DNA from: Gremmenia infestans
Lineage: Eukaryota; Ascomycota; Leotiomycetes; Helotiales; Hamatocanthoscyphaceae
Length of the DNA stretch: 64,000 nt
Direction of reading: 5' to 3'
Assembly (NCBI GenBank): GCA_032629725.1
Contig: JAFEVB010000026.1
Location: 1,008,749 to 1,072,748 of the forward strand
Shown here: piece after piece, positions 11,437 to 22,891 of the stretch
How the letters are laid out: every line of letters starts with the position of its first letter
How positions within the stretch are numbered: position 1 is the first letter of the stretch
Position numbers and translations under genes: made by a program
The notes under the pieces: generated by a model
The model's database searches: none
What the model saw: the letters and a program-made list of their open reading frames with translations, nothing else
What the model was told of the DNA's origin: nothing

Positions 11437-12921
11437 TCATATTTGGATCTGTAATATCTGTCTCTCCCCCACCTTATTGTTAAATTTCTCTGGCCACTCA
11501 ACGGTCTCGCCGATGCCCCACCCTCTCTCCTTGCCTCCTCTGTCCCATGACGCCCATCGTTGGTAACTATCGTCGGCGACTTCGGTAGTAACGCCCTCGC
11601 CCGTCGCGCAGAGTACAACATCCTTCACAATCTCCGGATATTCCGGGTGGACATTGAATTGTCCTTCAAGGGACAATGCTTCAAGATACGGAAGGTATCG
11701 CTTTTTTGACTGTAAGACCTTGAGGAGCGCAGACATAACATTTTGATTGTGGCCAGTCTCGTTGCAATGAGTGATACAAAGACGTCTTAAAGTCTTTGGG
11801 AATGCACTGAATAGAGAGTAGGTTCCGTAATTATCGGCTCCGCCAAGGAATAGCGTTGAGACCTTGAGATACTCCAATTTGGTGAAATCACAGAAGACCA
11901 TTGGCTCAAGATTATCGTCTTCCAAATTTCTGAAAAGATCGTTATGATCAAGCACTATATTCTCCAAACTTTCTTTATGACGAGAAAGACCTTCTTGTAA
12001 GTCGTTTGTGTCAGCGGGGTAGTAGGCCGCGGCGTGCCCCGCTTCATATATAAACGTCTTGAGTACTTTAGGGGCGCTTAAAATATTCTTCAGGTCCTCG
12101 GAATAGATTTTGCTCCCTCGCAATTCAATCTCTTCAACCGAAGAACCTTTCTGTGAATCAGCTAGTGATTTGGTAGGCTCGTCCTGTTCGGCCTCGCCCA
12201 TGTCTATAGCATAGATTCGCCGCAGTGACGGCAGTCCTAAGCAAGCTCCCAGCATGATAGGCGGAGTTGGATATTTATCTCCATGGCCAGCAACAAGTAT
12301 ATCCGTAAGAGTAGAGAAAGTATCCCCTTTATCAAAAGGTCTTTCTCCTTTTGAAATTTTGTGCATCGTCAACGCGAGACGGTTATCGAGACCTGTCCAA
12401 TCTCCATCCAGGTCTAGACGACACAACTTCTTCAGATGAGGAAGTAAAATAGCAAGGACGGCGCTTTCATCGTTGCCGGCTAGAAGAAGAGCGTGCCATT
12501 CGTCCACTTCTTCCCCTGTGTAACCGATCTTCTTGATGGCAGACCTAATTACCTGGTCACGATCAGGGCGACTTGGCCATCCTCTTCGTGAATCTTCATC
12601 GTCGGCATCGAGTTCATCTAAACGGCAAAGGTCGCGGGGGTCTCCCATTGGTCCATTAAGATCGCGAATGGAGATTGAGCGAACAAGCGATGCTATGTAT
12701 GGTTTTTCAAAGACGAGGAAGCTAAACGGGATCAGATGTTTCACTCCCCTATCAGACCATTCAACCTTGAAAAAATCGATTGCTTCGTACAAGTAAGGCG
12801 TTGCAAGGCGATTGAGGGTTCGCGAGACGAGGGCTATTGAATATAAAGATGACGGCCGGGTAACAAAATTGATAATGTGTGTCAGGATCTCTTCAGTGAG
12901 CGTTTCTAGTTTTATTGCCAT
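11437..12921 (-). CDS. F-box protein
   Basis: Single exon, 494 aa, from the ATG at 12921. The N-terminus has an F-box: LETLTEEILTHIINFV, then a helix SLYSIALVSRTLNRLATPYLYEAI (about residues 6-50). F-box proteins bind Skp1 and bring a target to an SCF ubiquitin ligase. The rest is Leu-rich with loosely repeated segments (LKKLCRLDLDGDW, LEYLKVSTLFLGG, LRRLCITHC, LEALSLEGQF), which read as degenerate leucine-rich repeats that would select the substrate. There is no intron, unlike most neighbours. This is one of the large, fast-diverging F-box/LRR families of ascomycetes, so the target cannot be predicted. Confidence 0.85.
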   Translation of the reverse strand: MAIKLETLTEEILTHIINFVTRPSSLYSIALVSRTLNRLATPYLYEAIDFFKVEWSDRGVKHLIPFSFLVFEKPYIASLVRSISIRDLNGPMGDPRDLCRLDELDADDEDSRRGWPSRPDRDQVIRSAIKKIGYTGEEVDEWHALLLAGNDESAVLAILLPHLKKLCRLDLDGDWTGLDNRLALTMHKISKGERPFDKGDTFSTLTDILVAGHGDKYPTPPIMLGACLGLPSLRRIYAIDMGEAEQDEPTKSLADSQKGSSVEEIELRGSKIYSEDLKNILSAPKVLKTFIYEAGHAAAYYPADTNDLQEGLSRHKESLENIVLDHNDLFRNLEDDNLEPMVFCDFTKLEYLKVSTLFLGGADNYGTYSLFSAFPKTLRRLCITHCNETGHNQNVMSALLKVLQSKKRYLPYLEALSLEGQFNVHPEYPEIVKDVVLCATGEGVTTEVADDSYQRWASWDRGGKERGWGIGETVEWPEKFNNKVGERQILQIQI

Positions 12922-13827
12922 GACGTGACAAGGAACGGTGATGCTCAATGCCGCAGATTAGCTATGAGTGGCGAAGATAACTTGGCTGTCCGCAATATTT
13001 CAGTAATCTGAGGAATCTATATAGAATTTATATATTGGTTTACAACCATAAAAGGTGAAGATGTGGTCTAGGCATCAGCCCCCATATGCCGAAGGATCCC
13101 TAAGTGGCGCTTAACGTTGCGTTCTATTCGCCGAAATTAAGACCAAATCCCCACACCGCAAGATACTATACCTCCGTACTTTAAATCCCATGACTTACTT
13201 AAAATCCATATCTATAATCACGAATCGTTCTTATTTTATCCCTCGTATAGAACAACACGCGACTAAGCCGGATCAAAGTGTGTTAAATCCTAAGATATTT
13301 CAGACCTTTTCCTATCTCACGCTGCATTCCAGAGAACTCGGCTGGACTTGTCCTGCCCTTTTTGCAGCCTATGAAACCTTTCTAGAAGGGATTTCATATC
13401 CAAACAGTTCGAAATCAAAAGCTGCGAGGCGATTTCAACAATAGAAGAGATGAAATATGATTACTCGGTTGCGTCAGAGACAAGAGAGCCCGCGAGAAAG
13501 ATAAACCACTGCCGCAATGGGCTCATCAACTAAAGTATAAGAGCTTGTTTCGAATACAGCTCTTCAGCTTGGATATCAGCTACTGGCTTACTGTCTATGC
13601 CTAGAAATCATTCTGGATGATACCAATTTAAAGTATGATTCTCAGACGACGTGAGCCGAAAACCTGATCTCCTGGTCCACTGACATGGTTGTACTTTTGT
13701 GAGGAGTTTGAGAACAAAACCCACCCCTGTGAACTTTGCGAAGTAAACAAAGCCATACTAGCCTTTGGATATCATTTATAAAAAGTAGTTCTATTTTCAT
13801 AACCTTCTATTCACAGGTATTAACAAT
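12922..13827. other. 0.9-kb intergenic region
   Basis: No supported gene; short ORFs here lack coding character. An ACCTCCGTACTT motif at about 13170-13181 recurs in other gaps of the window. Confidence 0.5.
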
Positions 13828-15396
13828 CTACTTGGCGAAGAAATAAATATTACTCCCCACATCCTTCTCCTCCACGAATCGGCACTTTGTATAATTCTTC
13901 CAAAACGCCCACAAGAACGGCGACTTGGTATCACTTTGGTAATGGCTCCCCATAACCTTTTTGATAGCGTTATTGGCTTCCACTGCGTGATAGAACGGGA
14001 TGCGTGAAGCATGATGGTGCAAAACATGGAAATCGATGGCGCCGTGAAAGAAACAACGCCCAATAAACCCGAAGTCTCTGTCGACCGTTGAGGCGGCGCC
14101 GCGTAGGAAGTTCCAGCTTGAGGTTTGATAATAGGGCAGTGCGGGGTCGGTGTGCTGGAGATAAGTGATGGCAACTATGATTATCATGTTAGCATCCTCT
14201 TTCATGCCCCTTTTGTTAAACGATAACCCAGTCTGTTGCCAGGAAACAAGGAGCGAGAATAGCTAGCTATAGAGATGAAATAAATGAATGCCTGAACTTA
14301 CGGATCCAGTGATTAGTCCACAGCCAAGGCGCACCGTACAGCAGGAAGACCTTCTCAAAACCAAGGAAATTGACGCTAGCCCACAGGCCTGCAATTACTA
14401 CAGCGAGGCCGGCGTTGCTTATAATAATATCGTTACGGTCTGAAGCTTTGAAGTTGGGTCCATCGCCGCCGAAATAGAAGTGGGATCTTGTCCACCATGG
14501 GAAAACGTTCATGCGAGGCAACGCAAAATTGTTGATAGTCAGGTATATTGGCCATGCTATTAGTTGATGAAAGAACAAGGTGACGAAAGCGACAACAGGG
14601 GTGTCTTCGACTAAGCTCCAATAGCTGAAGAAGAGTTCTGGGTTTCGATTCTCATGGGCTTTCGTGTAGACCTCTTCAGTCTGGAAACGAAACGTTAGAA
14701 TTCGGTTGACATGTAATACTAAAGCTTCTTAAAGGCCTACTCACATCTGGCACAAACGCAATGTCTCGCTCGATGTTGTTGGTTGACTTGTGATGCTGCG
14801 AATGGGTGAGGCGCCATCCATTATAGGGAACAAGCAGGAGAGAATGAATAAACATCCCAACAGAATTGTTAAAGCTTCTATGTTTGCTCAATGCACCGCT
14901 GTTTGTACACTAGTAAGTAAAGCTCGGACGATGGGGAATAAGCCGCCTCCATTGCACTGCCTCCTTGGAGCAATGGAATGGGTCTACACTAGGTAGCGCC
15001 TCGGGAGCTACCTCGTCTCAGGGGAAGCGAGAAAGAAATGACGAACTGTCCGCACTCGTGAGCCAACTCCCACAATCCTGTGAACACTAAGCCTTGGCAA
15101 AACGAATATAACCACCAGCCTGAAGTCCGGAGAAAATGTGATGGAAGATTAGATATTTGAGTTGAGAGGTAGAAAAGTACGGCAATGAAGAAAAAGTCGC
15201 GAAGGACATAGGCTGATGATAGAAGAGTGTTGCGTTGGAAGCAGTGGGCTGGAATAGCATCGTGGATCTGCTTCATGGTATAGGTAGGCGGCGTGAAGAA
15301 TCGCTTGGTTGGTGTATTTGTATCATTGTCGGTGTTTATAGTATTTTCATCATTTGTAGCGTCTGTAGCCTTTTGGGCTGCTGGCGAATCTTGCAT
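13828..15396 (-). CDS. delta-12 (oleate) fatty acid desaturase
   Basis: Four exons: complement join 13828-14174, 14302-14680, 14745-14898, 15047-15396 (409 aa). Membrane-bound di-iron desaturase of the ER that converts oleate to linoleate. All three histidine boxes are present: HECGH (113-117, the last His formed across the 148-nt first intron), HSQHH (149-153) and HVLHH (344-348). Hydrophobic pairs flank them as in the family (VLRDFFFIAVLFYLS, SFCQGLVFTG, and AGLAVVIAGLW). ITYLQHTDPALPYYQ and WNFLRGAASTVDRDFGF are typical of fungal delta-12 enzymes. The length is somewhat short because the N-terminus has only about 30 variable residues. An omega-3 desaturase is possible in principle, but the motifs fit delta-12 better. 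Confidence 0.92.
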
Positions 15397-16197
15397 TGGA
15401 TGAAGCTTGGTTGTTTTTATTTGAAAGATTACTACTGGATTCTATGTGTCTTATATGATTTACTTCTCCTATTCTTGAATTATTGGCAATCTTAAGATGT
15501 TTCGTACCGCTTTCTGCAACGGTCGTTTTAAGTGGAAGAGCGACGGGCGCGAGCCTTATTAAGCAAATCCGGCAATGTTTGATTGCCGTGGCCCCTGTCC
15601 AGGTCCACTAAGTACAGCCCCAATACGCGGCTTTGCTGGTGGAAGCGAAGATCGAGACAAGTAGGTCAACAAGTGCTTCAGCATAAGTGGTGCCAAATGG
15701 ATCCGAGAAATGCATCCCAGCAGACCGCGATTGCGGGAATGTGCGGCTTTTTCCCAGGTCAGAGCAGGGGCAGAGGGTGGCCCGATTTTGTCCCCTGTTA
15801 CAGTACGTAGCCGTAGTTTCAATGGCTTGGGCCGTGAGCGAGGCCTAGCGCCGGGACCCTGAATATCTCTACAGGGGTCGAGCATCAGATGTACGAAGTA
15901 TCACGGAGTACGAGATGCCTAAGGTTTTACTAAGCTCCTTACGAGAATGTTTGCCAGTTGATACTTCGTAAATTCGAGGTGAAAAAAATAGTAATTTAAT
16001 AGTTATTACGATAAAAGACGGAAAACAGTTCCGATTTGTTACGTCGTGTGATCTGAGACACTTGGCATTTCGTATATTTAAAGGAAGTAACATACTGTAT
16101 TACTCATATGCGTAACGTAAATGAACATTGGATACTTCGTAATTATTTCGTAGCTTGATTTCACCCCGCAATCTTCTAATTTGTACTCCCGTACTTT
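15397..16197. repeat. intergenic region with a perfect 12-bp inverted repeat
   Basis: TACGAAGTATCA at 15892-15903 is matched by its exact reverse complement at 15959-15970 (55-nt spacer), and a third copy of the core GATACTTCGTA sits at 16131-16141. The spacing suggests a small MITE-like or hairpin element. No gene is seen. Confidence 0.6.
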
Positions 16198-16644
16198 CTA
16201 ATGGAACCGTCTCGCCCATCGGCTGCCTAACCACGCTTTCCCCGGTCTCCTCACTTCATAAACTTCAACATGCGGCCGTTTCCATTTGTCTAATTCAACA
16301 TCCACCAAGCCAGGTGCAAAGAACTTCGCATTTCGGCTATTGATCCGAGGTCTCAATTGTTTCGATTCTCTCCTCTCTTTCTCCAGCCTTCTTTTCCTTG
16401 CGCGGGTCTTCCGTCGCTTGCAGCAGCAGTAGCAAGCGAGGGCGGCAACAATTGTTGCGACGGTGACGGTAATGACGATGAGGACTATAAGTTTTGTGGC
16501 AATCTTTGCCCCGTGGACATAGGTTGACGGCGGAATGGGTACAAAGCGGGGCTTGAGAGGTTGCCCGTGAACAGTGGCACAGAGAAGGGGTAGCAGGAGT
16601 GCATATTGAGAGAGGGCTCCATGGGCGAGGAGGTTTAGAGCCAT
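16198..16644 (-). CDS. small secreted-pathway single-pass membrane protein, unknown
   Basis: Single-exon ORF of 148 aa from the ATG at 16644. An N-terminal hydrophobic stretch (about 4-26, ending in TVHGQ) looks like a signal peptide. It is followed by a short Pro-rich lumenal segment, a second strong membrane helix (about 46-70, IATKLIVLIVITVTVATIVAA), then CYCCCKRRKTRARKRRLEKERR, a palmitoylation-like Cys cluster with a stop-transfer basic block, and a basic tail. This predicts a type I membrane protein with a cytosolic tail. I do not recognise the family. The gene could also be a chance ORF, but the ordered topology argues for coding. Confidence 0.55.
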   Translation of the reverse strand: MALNLLAHGALSQYALLLPLLCATVHGQPLKPRFVPIPPSTYVHGAKIATKLIVLIVITVTVATIVAALACYCCCKRRKTRARKRRLEKERRESKQLRPRINSRNAKFFAPGLVDVELDKWKRPHVEVYEVRRPGKAWLGSRWARRFH

Positions 16645-17160
16645 GATGAGGAACTGCTGACGAGGTTCTAGAGATAGAAAGCGACCCAGGAAAAGAGACA
16701 GCTTATGGGTTCGTGGAAGCCTGATTCTTTTAATGATAGTCAACTCCAAACAGCCTCAAGGCAGAAGCCATTTTATATAATCACGATGGACAAGGCAGAC
16801 GAACATCACGGAAATGCGGCGGAATCAGCCTCCTTAGAATTCGTGGATTACCAGTAAATACTCATTATTTACGAGGTTCCGGGGCGGAGGGCTGATGCCG
16901 CTGAGGCCGGACGCCCGGAGCCGATGATGTGGCATGTATGGCGTGGCAGCCTGCGCTTCGCTTCGTGTTAAAGGGGGCTTAGCGCCCCACTTTCGATGAT
17001 CTGGCGACTGTTATTGGCCAACTCGTAAAGCTGGGCCACCAGACCTTCACGGCGTACACCAGTCATCTGGTATATATCAAAATAGAAATATATCAATCGA
17101 ATCTCATCCTACTTATATTCTAGGAACGCATAATCCCTTCTATTTGATATGTCGGACTAC
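16645..17160. other. intergenic region
   Basis: No gene. GC-rich block at about 16880-16990 flanked by AT-rich DNA. Confidence 0.5.
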
Positions 17161-18253
17161 CTAAGACGTCTTAACAGTCTCTTGGGATTCATCAACATCT
17201 TCTGGCGCATCATAGTCACCAGCCAAATACTTATAAGGCTGGATGAAGTCTACAAATCCAATATTAGGACTCGAAACCGTATAACCCATTCTCGCCTGAA
17301 CTTTATAAGACCACGAAAGGACTTCTTCAGTGCTATATGAGAGGTATGCGTTTTCCTATTTGTCTGATTAGCTAACGTGGATGATTTGACGGAAGCAATT
17401 TAGGGGATCGTAACCTACCTCTGTTCGTAAGTATCCTCGACAGAAGAAGAGACCATGCATTGGGCGCTTTTGATCTTGCGTCAAGTTGTGACCTCCTGCG
17501 TGGTAGAGGCCCCCCAGAAAACAAAGAGAGTCTCCAACATTCATCTCCGCATATACTGCTTCCTCGACTTTTGGTACTCTGTCGGAGTCCCAAAGGTGCG
17601 ATCCCGGAACGGCCTTTGATACGTTATTATACATACACCACGAGTTTGCGGAATTTACCTACTAGTGTAGCACCATTCTCATAAGTGGTATCAATGCCAG
17701 GAACCAAGAAAGCAAGCGAAACATCTGACCCGACTTGGTATCCAGTCTTAGTCTGATCCAAATGGGCGACATGGTGATTCTTATCATCGCGATGGAGTCT
17801 CTGCGCTTTACCACCAGGCCCGATCTCCATAGTCAGAGCAGTGTTGATAATTGCATTGCTGGTGTAAACATGCTTGGTTTCCCCATAGTAGTTATGCGTC
17901 GTCTTGTCCACAAACACAGACAGGATCTTGTCGACCAGTGGATCGACAAGCCACTCGTCGCGGTAAGTCTTGCTTCGGGCGGTAAGACGAGTACACCGTC
18001 GTGTCTCGGGCGGAAACAGGTCACCCTGAGTTGCATAAGCCGATGGTCATCAAGGACATAGAACGTGGTAATCTACCTTCCAAGGCTTGTCGTTGTCTAG
18101 GTAGGGTCTCGTATCTGCGTTCACTCGTTCAACGGCCTCGCGAGATGCAAAATTCTTGATAATGACACCTCCATCTTCGATGATAGCTTGGATGATTTTA
18201 TCTACCTCTGCCCGGTCGATTCGCTGCAGGGACGGTCTTTCGATAGAGCCCAT
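17161..18253 (-). CDS. phytanoyl-CoA dioxygenase (PhyH) family Fe(II)/2-oxoglutarate oxygenase
   Basis: Four exons: complement join 17161-17355, 17419-17613, 17663-18025, 18077-18253 (309 aa). The family hydroxylates diverse small molecules with O2 and 2-oxoglutarate. The iron triad is visible: LHRDD provides His137 and Asp139 (HxD), and the distal His lies in GGLYHAGGHN (His218 or His222). GATLAVPGSHLWD and NVGDSLCFLGG are typical of fungal PhyH proteins linked to secondary metabolism or unknown catabolism. The third junction has two overlapping GT sites; only CTA|GTAGGT keeps the frame. The C-terminus is hydrophilic and acidic. No peroxisomal signal of the SKL type is present (ends KTS). 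No biosynthetic core gene sits beside it. Confidence 0.86.
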
Positions 18254-21200
18254 GGTGAAGATTGAATGCCGAATTTAATGTTACAAGCCTAATTAAATGC
18301 ATGTAGCCAGACAGGACATTAATCGACGCAAACGCAAGCTTCTTAAGTTCAGAACGTTAAGTATCCTTATCGGATATCGATGGTGAAGTCAATAGCCATT
18401 GATAGTGGGATAGGGAGAGGTTATCTATTTGCGGTTAGTAGTCCTTTTGCCTCCCCGCACTTAGGAAAGGCAAGTCATCCCGACCGAAGTATATCCCACC
18501 TTTGTTTATGAATTTCGAGTACAGCTAAAGCAGTATGCGACCAATTTGAAACAAAAGTTCTTTTATAATGGATCTGATTGATATTTTCGGCTTCTGACGA
18601 GATTCTATTGATCTAGCAACAGCCAAGGCTTCACTATTTGTCTCGCGGTGCTAGACTTTGGATGAGGGTCCGAGTAAATCTAAAACCTTACAATACACGT
18701 GTAAGAGTTATTGCAGACCTAGGGAATTTCTATAAATAGCCTACTTTCCCTCAAACCTCCGAGAAAGCATTAAGCAATGATGGCAAAAAATTCAAGTTGG
18801 CCAAACTTCGAACTGCAAGCGCACTCCACTTTTCCTGCGTCAACATTGTGATAGATACTAATTCCATCCAATAAACCTTTATGTAAACCCGTCCGCTGAT
18901 CACTTTGGGACGGCTTAGGATTTAGATATCCTTTTGCTATATATAGTGACTTTCGAGTCATAACGTCATAAAAGTAGGCCTCTTGCAGGGTTGTTTGACA
19001 TCTTTTCCTAGTCTGGGCGATTCAAAGTCTGATAATATCATAGCAGGCAGGAGCCCCATATCGTGCCACATAAGCAAAAATCACTTGTGGTAAGTAAAAA
19101 GCATTCTGGGGGTATAGGCTTGACGCCGGCAAGAGATGCCAACTTGGGCTGTCACCCATATACCATTACAGGTAGATCAGAGTTTGGCTGATTAAGGCCT
19201 ATGTAATAATAAATGAACACATAGATCGCAGAATGGGTATTTCCGCTTGTAAGGTATTAACACGTCTAGAAAGTAAAGAGTTGACACTAAAAGTTGTTAG
19301 AAAAAAATAGAAAGTCACTTTGAATTCCTGAGTTGCTTAGAGGAAATGCAAGTGACAACTAGGCACACGCTGACTAATATACTATGTTGGTCTTCGCAAG
19401 CTTCTCCAACTAGGCCATGATGACTAGGCTCTATACTATTATGGAATTAACAACTAGCGGAGAAGTATCGCGTATGTCATGTCAGGGAGAGTTTTCGTGG
19501 CATGATCTGGCGATTCTTATGAGTGTAGGTCTCTCTTTTGATCACAAACCTCGTAGACTAACAGAGATATCCAGAGCCCACATAAATCGCATATTAAGAT
19601 ATGCAACGAACCATCGAAGCTATCTTAAAAAAAGGTTCAATTGAGCTTAGGTGCCAAAGTTAACACTTGTTTATGAATCCAGAGCGCGGAGCTAGAAAAG
19701 CGTGCTTGATATAAGTAGGCAAGAATGCACTATCCTATCGGCTAGCAACTTTTACACTTTGCAAATATCATGGCTTATTCGAATATTCATGGCTCCTTAT
19801 ATACAAATTTCAGTAAACCTTAATAAAGAGCAAATAGATACGATGAGAAAGTTTAACGAAACTAGTATTCGTATAATATCCGTATAGAAAGACTTTGAAA
19901 TATGCCACTCGAGAGGATGCGCTTAGTAGGTCAATCTATTAACAGGTCCCTTCTTATAAGGTAGGCCGTTGAAAATATTCCCCCGTTTCTTTTAGACGAG
20001 TCTTGAGATTTATGCCTAATTCGGAGATTTTAGATACGGGTCTTTCTTGAAATATCTACCCCAGACTGTAATCAATGCCACATCTCACAACGTCTCAGCT
20101 GCTACTCAGGAGTCTTAAACGCTGACTGTATAGAGGAAACATGGACAGTAGTAACGCATTTTATGAAGAATTCCCGGAAAGCCTTCCCGCTAATATTTTG
20201 CATTTTCTCCGATGAGAGGAGGTTTCTATAGAATATTTCTAATTTTGACGACCAAATACGTACGGTTTGCTTGCATTTAAACAACTTCGATTGTAGATTT
20301 TGCATCTATTAGAATGGCAGGCACCTCTACTTCTATGTTCTCAGAGGCGCGCGTGGCTTATCAGTTTACGTATCAAGCGACCTTCCGCTTTGGTCAACCC
20401 CTTTTCTGTCATTCGGCCCCAACATCACCAAGTAACGTTACAAACACTTTCCCACACAGTTTTCCCACCCAACTCTATAGCCCTACTCACATTACTATTA
20501 CCCCAGAAAGCGCCACCATGCTTCGCTAAGAAACATTTCCCGTCGTTGATCGTCTCGTAAGGGCAATGATTGACATTCGGGGAGCAAGGGGCCGCACTTC
20601 ACTCGGATGACCCTGAGGATCTTCCTATCTAGTCTATGGCATCTATGGCGCCTATGGCACACGCGACGTTACCGTGCAACGCGTCGCCTCGAACACCGTG
20701 GTTTCAACTCGTTACCAAAAGTACATTCTAGGAAGGAACTGATCACCGGATGAGATGCTTGAAGTCCTAATACGCCGCTATCATCTGAACAGTAGCTCAG
20801 ATAATACTAGATACCAGATATTGAGACAAATGTGGATGGTAGTTCATATTGTAGCCTGGCTCCTACGTTTTGTGTCACCTGGGGCGGAAATGAGAGACAC
20901 TTCAGCTTTCCCTTACGTCAAATTACTGGATCTCTTAACTTGTGCCCTCCATAGCGTATGAATCGAGTAAACTAGTAAATAATCTTAACGTTAATCTGGC
21001 ACGAGCTCCGAGTAATCCAAATATCAGATGTGATTGTTACACCTACACATCTTTAATGCTACCGTTCCTTTGTAGAGTATCCTCTGTATGTTACAGAGTA
21101 ACTCGCAGATTGGAGTGCGAGCACCATTAGGGAAGCCTCCATCTATCATGTATATATTGCACTATAACCCCGAGATCAAGGATCCAGAGACTCTAAGTCC

Positions 21201-21285
21201 TGCCTATCAGTTTCTTGTTCTTTTTATATACTTCGCAAATCTCATTATTGTTTCTTCCCTCCTTCATCTACGCCTTATCTCAGAC
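18254..21285. other. 3-kb gene-free AT-rich stretch
   Basis: All frames are interrupted. Small ORFs at 19417-19644 and 20300-20560 show no recognisable domain. The composition and the many TA dinucleotides suggest old, mutated non-coding or transposon-derived DNA, but I could not identify a transposase or terminal repeat. A small block of tandem CTATGG-like units lies at about 20633-20660. Confidence 0.5.
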
Positions 21286-22695
21286 ATGGAAACATATCTC
21301 AGAGGCTTATGCCTTACGAGCTTGCTCGCTTTCATACCGTTGACCTACGCTGGATTCAGCTCCTCGTCCTCTAGTAACTTAGCTGTTTACTGGGGTGAGT
21401 AGCCTATGAGAACATGCAAGAAGAGTTTAGTTACTAATTACTAAAAGGACAAAATTCTTACGGTCAAGGAACCGGCTCTCTTGCTCAACAGAGATTGTCA
21501 TACTATTGTGCAAGTATGTAAATGAGACACGCCCTCTATAGATACAAATGACTAACCGAAAGTAGATTCTGCTGTCGATGTAAGCAATAGGAACTGTACT
21601 TCAATTTAGCTAGTCTAACAGAACAGATCATACCCCTTGCATTTCTCACAACCATCACAGATCCTAGTCTTAATTTCGCCAACGCTGGTAATAACTGCAC
21701 TGCAGCCTCAGGATCTAACCTTTTCTCGTGTCCCCAACTTGAGTAATTACCCAGCTTTGGTCTTCATTCCTGCGCTAAACAAAAATAGAGAGGATATTGC
21801 TACTTGCCAGTCAACCTATGGGAAAACCATCCTTCTGTCCGTAGGTGGATCTACATATACCGAAGGTGGTTTCACATCCTCGGATGCTGCAGTAGCAGCT
21901 GCAAGTAATATCTGGGATATCTTCGGCCCTCCAACTTCATCTTCTGTTACGCGCCCCTTTGGCACCTCAGTAATCGATGGCTTTGACTTCGACTTCGAAT
22001 CTACTGTTCAAAACATGGTTCCATTTGCCAATCAACTTCGCTCCCTAATGACCGCTTCTTCATCATCTACCGGAAAGCAATATATCTTGACTGCTGCACC
22101 CCAGTGCCCATACCCGGATGCGGCGGACGGAAGCATGCTTGCCGGAGCAGTATCTTTTGATGCAATATTCATCCAGTTTTACAATAATTACTGTGGCGTG
22201 CAATCGTACACAGTTGGCTCTAGCACGCAGAACAATTTCAACTTCGATACCTGGGACAACTGGGCAAAAACAGTGTCTCTGAATCCAGACGTTAAAGTAC
22301 TTCTTGGCATTCCCGGAAACACCGGTGGAGGTTCTGGCTACGAGACAGGTACTACACTTGCAGCAGTCATTGCTTATTCGAAAAGCTTTTCCAGCTTTGG
22401 GGGTGTGATGATTTGGGATATGAGTCAAGCGTATTCGAATTCTGGTTTCATAGATGGTGTCACCAGCGATCTTGCAGCTCCGGCATCTACTACGGTTGGA
22501 ACAACCCTTACTACTTCTACGACAAAGCTAATAACAACAGCGACGACGACGACGACGGGGAGTGCAACGCCAACGAATACAGGTTTAGTGAACCAGTGGA
22601 ATCAATGCGGAGGACAAGGTTGGACGGGAGGAACTCAATGTATTGCTCCGTATGTTTGCACGGCTCAAAGCGTTTGGTACTCGATGTGCGAGTGA
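21286..22695 (+). CDS. GH18 class III endochitinase with C-terminal CBM1
   Basis: Five exons: 21286-21394, 21448-21513, 21566-21579, 21627-21742, 21789-22695 (403 aa). A signal peptide covers about residues 1-23. The catalytic barrel has LAVYWGQNS, IIPLAFL, KTILLSVGG and the GH18 signature DGFDFDFE (165-172), with Glu172 as proton donor. The class III fungal consensus usually reads DGFDFDIE. A Thr/Ser linker, partly made by an ACG-rich microsatellite at about 22540-22556, leads to a CBM1 in the last 36 residues (QCGGQGWTGGTQC ... WYSMCE) with the four conserved Cys. It is secreted and hydrolyses chitin. Exon 3 is only 14 nt; an alternative acceptor (AG at 21561-21562) would make it 17 nt, also in frame. 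Confidence 0.9.
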
Positions 22696-22891
22696 TTTGG
22701 ATGTCATACAAGCTCATGTGCAGGACGTGGCTTAGAATTTTGATGATCTTGTCATGTGATTATGTCCCCTTTTCTTGCTGCCGGGGCTGTGTTCTCGCTT
22801 CATGTATATAAATAATGCTTTTGGACAGAGAAAATTGTTATTGATTACAACGATTACAATGATTACCTGCAGTAGCTGTGGTAGATTTTCT

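Noticed and set aside
15559..15885. 108-codon ORF upstream of the desaturase gene
   Set aside because: GC-rich non-coding DNA, Pro/Arg-rich in all frames, no domain.
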